Positions 62,763 through 64,000 of a DNA stretch of 64,000 bases are shown piece after piece. The stretch lies in the NCBI RefSeq assembly GCF_035582795.1, contig NC_134371.1, positions 51,563,001 through 51,627,000 on the forward strand, written 5' to 3'. The notes below the pieces were generated by a model. The model was not told the DNA's origin. It worked only from the letters and a program-made list of their open reading frames with translations, and searched no databases. The stretch is from Mycteria americana. Taxonomy: Eukaryota; Chordata; Aves; Ciconiiformes; Ciconiidae. A program made the translations under genes and the position numbers. Positions within the stretch are counted from its first letter, which is position 1. The number at the start of each line of letters is the position of its first letter.

Positions 62763-64000
62763 GTGAGTTTGAGGTATTGCAAGCTCGTGTTGTAACCGAA
62801 CCACGGTGTATTTCACTGTATTTATCCAAAGGCCTCTCAGGTCACCGCAGTGCGAGACGGCAGAGCTCTCAGTGGGAAGGGGCGCCACAGAGACTTGCCG
62901 GCAGGCACCCTGGGCTGCCACCGCTGCCTCCCAGGCCTCTGAGGGACAGGCTGCCTGGGCGCACAGCTGGCCTTAGGCAGGTTTTTGTGGACTTAAAACA
63001 AGGGGCCCTAAATACTGGAAAAGACACCATCCCACCGATTCAGTCACAGAAGGCCGTGAGAGGTGAGCTGGGAATCGGTTAATGCAGGTGGCTGTTGAGA
63101 TGGTTTTTAGCCCTTCTGATACATTGAGCAACTGCTGCCCAAGTCAGACATAGTGCCAGGGGTCACTCGTACAAAAATGCAATTTAAAAGCAAAGGTGCT
63201 GACTATACTATACCACTGGTAAGAGCTGTAATTTTAAGTGAGGAAAGGCCTAAGTAGCAAGATGGCCACTTAAACTGTGGCCTTGAAATGCGTTTTAACA
63301 GAATTGATTGAATCATTAAATAAAGGACTGACATGCTGCAGAGGGAAGGTTAACATACCATCCTCTCAGGGTTTTTGCAGACAAGGGAGTCGTGTGACCC
63401 ACCTCAGAGCGGGAGTTCCCTGATGACTTGTTTTGCTTTGTCATTCTCGCCGATCGGGTGCAAACACAGCCAGCCAGGAGGGGAGGGCCACCATTTTGTC
63501 ACCTCCTTTTCCAGCCGCTGCATTACAGTCACTGCTGCTGCACAGAACTGTCTTCGTGTGCATTTCCTCTCTGTGCAGAGCCCATCTGTGTGTCTGCCTG
63601 CCCCCAGCCAGCCGATCATCCTTTATCATGTGGAAAAGCAGAGAAGGAAAAGTGCCTTTTCTTTAATGCAGAAATAGGTTATAGGATTTTTTTTTTTTTT
63701 TGTCTCAGAATTTATTATCTCCTGAAAAGGAAACTGCATGCTCAGAGCAGCTGTTGGGCTGACCTCCCGTCCCTACATGTGCGTCCCCAGTTGCATGCCG
63801 GTGGGGGGAAGGGAGAAGTGGTAAGACTTTGCTCTGCTCTGTCCTGTCCTGACCTTGCTGGATTGGCTCTGCAGCTGGGGGCCGAGTGGCCAGTGGCAAC
63901 TCTCAGCCTGGGGAAGGCTTGGGTGCACCTGCAGTTGCAGGGGGGCTGCACACAGACCCTTCTTCTCTACAGGAGAGCTGTGTCAGCAGGTGGACTGGTA
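62763..64000. other. Sequence right of the second CpG island
   Basis: If the donor at 62763 is used, this is the start of a first intron. A T run lies near 63690-63703. The short ORFs near 63.4-63.95 kb overlap on both strands and are not recognisable. Confidence 0.45.

Noticed and set aside
1..64000. CRISPR arrays, tRNA, rRNA, operons or bacterial defence systems
   Set aside because: None seen. The sequence is avian nuclear DNA with spliced genes; the duplications found are too few and irregular for an array.

Overview
This is vertebrate nuclear DNA from a bird. It is AT-rich, with GT-AG introns and CpG islands. It carries CR1 LINE fragments with the avian 3' tail motif (CATAGAAT on the opposite strand) and an avian-type endogenous-retrovirus solo LTR.

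The window is dominated by one gene, HFM1 (MER3), the meiotic Ski2-like DNA helicase, on the + strand. I could join 38 coding exons from the ATG at 9647 to the TAA at 50038. Every junction is GT-AG, every phase agrees, and the total is 4329 nt, or 1442 residues plus stop. The human protein is about 1435 residues by memory. All helicase motifs are intact: PTGSGKT, DEVH, SAT, YHHAG and QMIGRAGR. They are followed by a Sec63-like region, a compact Cys/His cluster, an acidic tail and a conserved C-terminus. HFM1 unwinds recombination intermediates and promotes crossover formation and synapsis in meiotic prophase I.

Layout: 1-6.7 kb is intergenic, with a decayed hAT-type transposase relic (minus strand, about 0.38-0.76 kb) and a possible terminal exon of a minus-strand transcript (about 3.23-4.19 kb). 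A CpG island at 6.7-7.16 kb is the likely HFM1 promoter. HFM1 coding sequence runs 9.65-50.04 kb. Its introns hold a CR1 fragment 10 nt after a splice donor, an older and longer CR1 relic, two near-perfect palindromes or hairpins, and an antisense solo LTR ending 75 bp before exon 34. From 50.3 to 62.2 kb is a gene desert with a duplicated 120-bp segment. A second, stronger CpG island at 62.2-62.76 kb ends in a consensus splice donor. From vertebrate synteny (HFM1 followed by ZNF644) this may be the ZNF644 promoter and first non-coding exon, but no ZNF644 coding sequence lies in the window.

I found no prokaryotic-type system, CRISPR array, tRNA or rRNA. I did not find a novel multi-gene system. 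The points most worth checking are transposon insertions pressed against HFM1 splice sites, a weak exon-31 donor that could give a truncated isoform, the unexplained inverted repeats, and two unusually long non-exonic ORFs.
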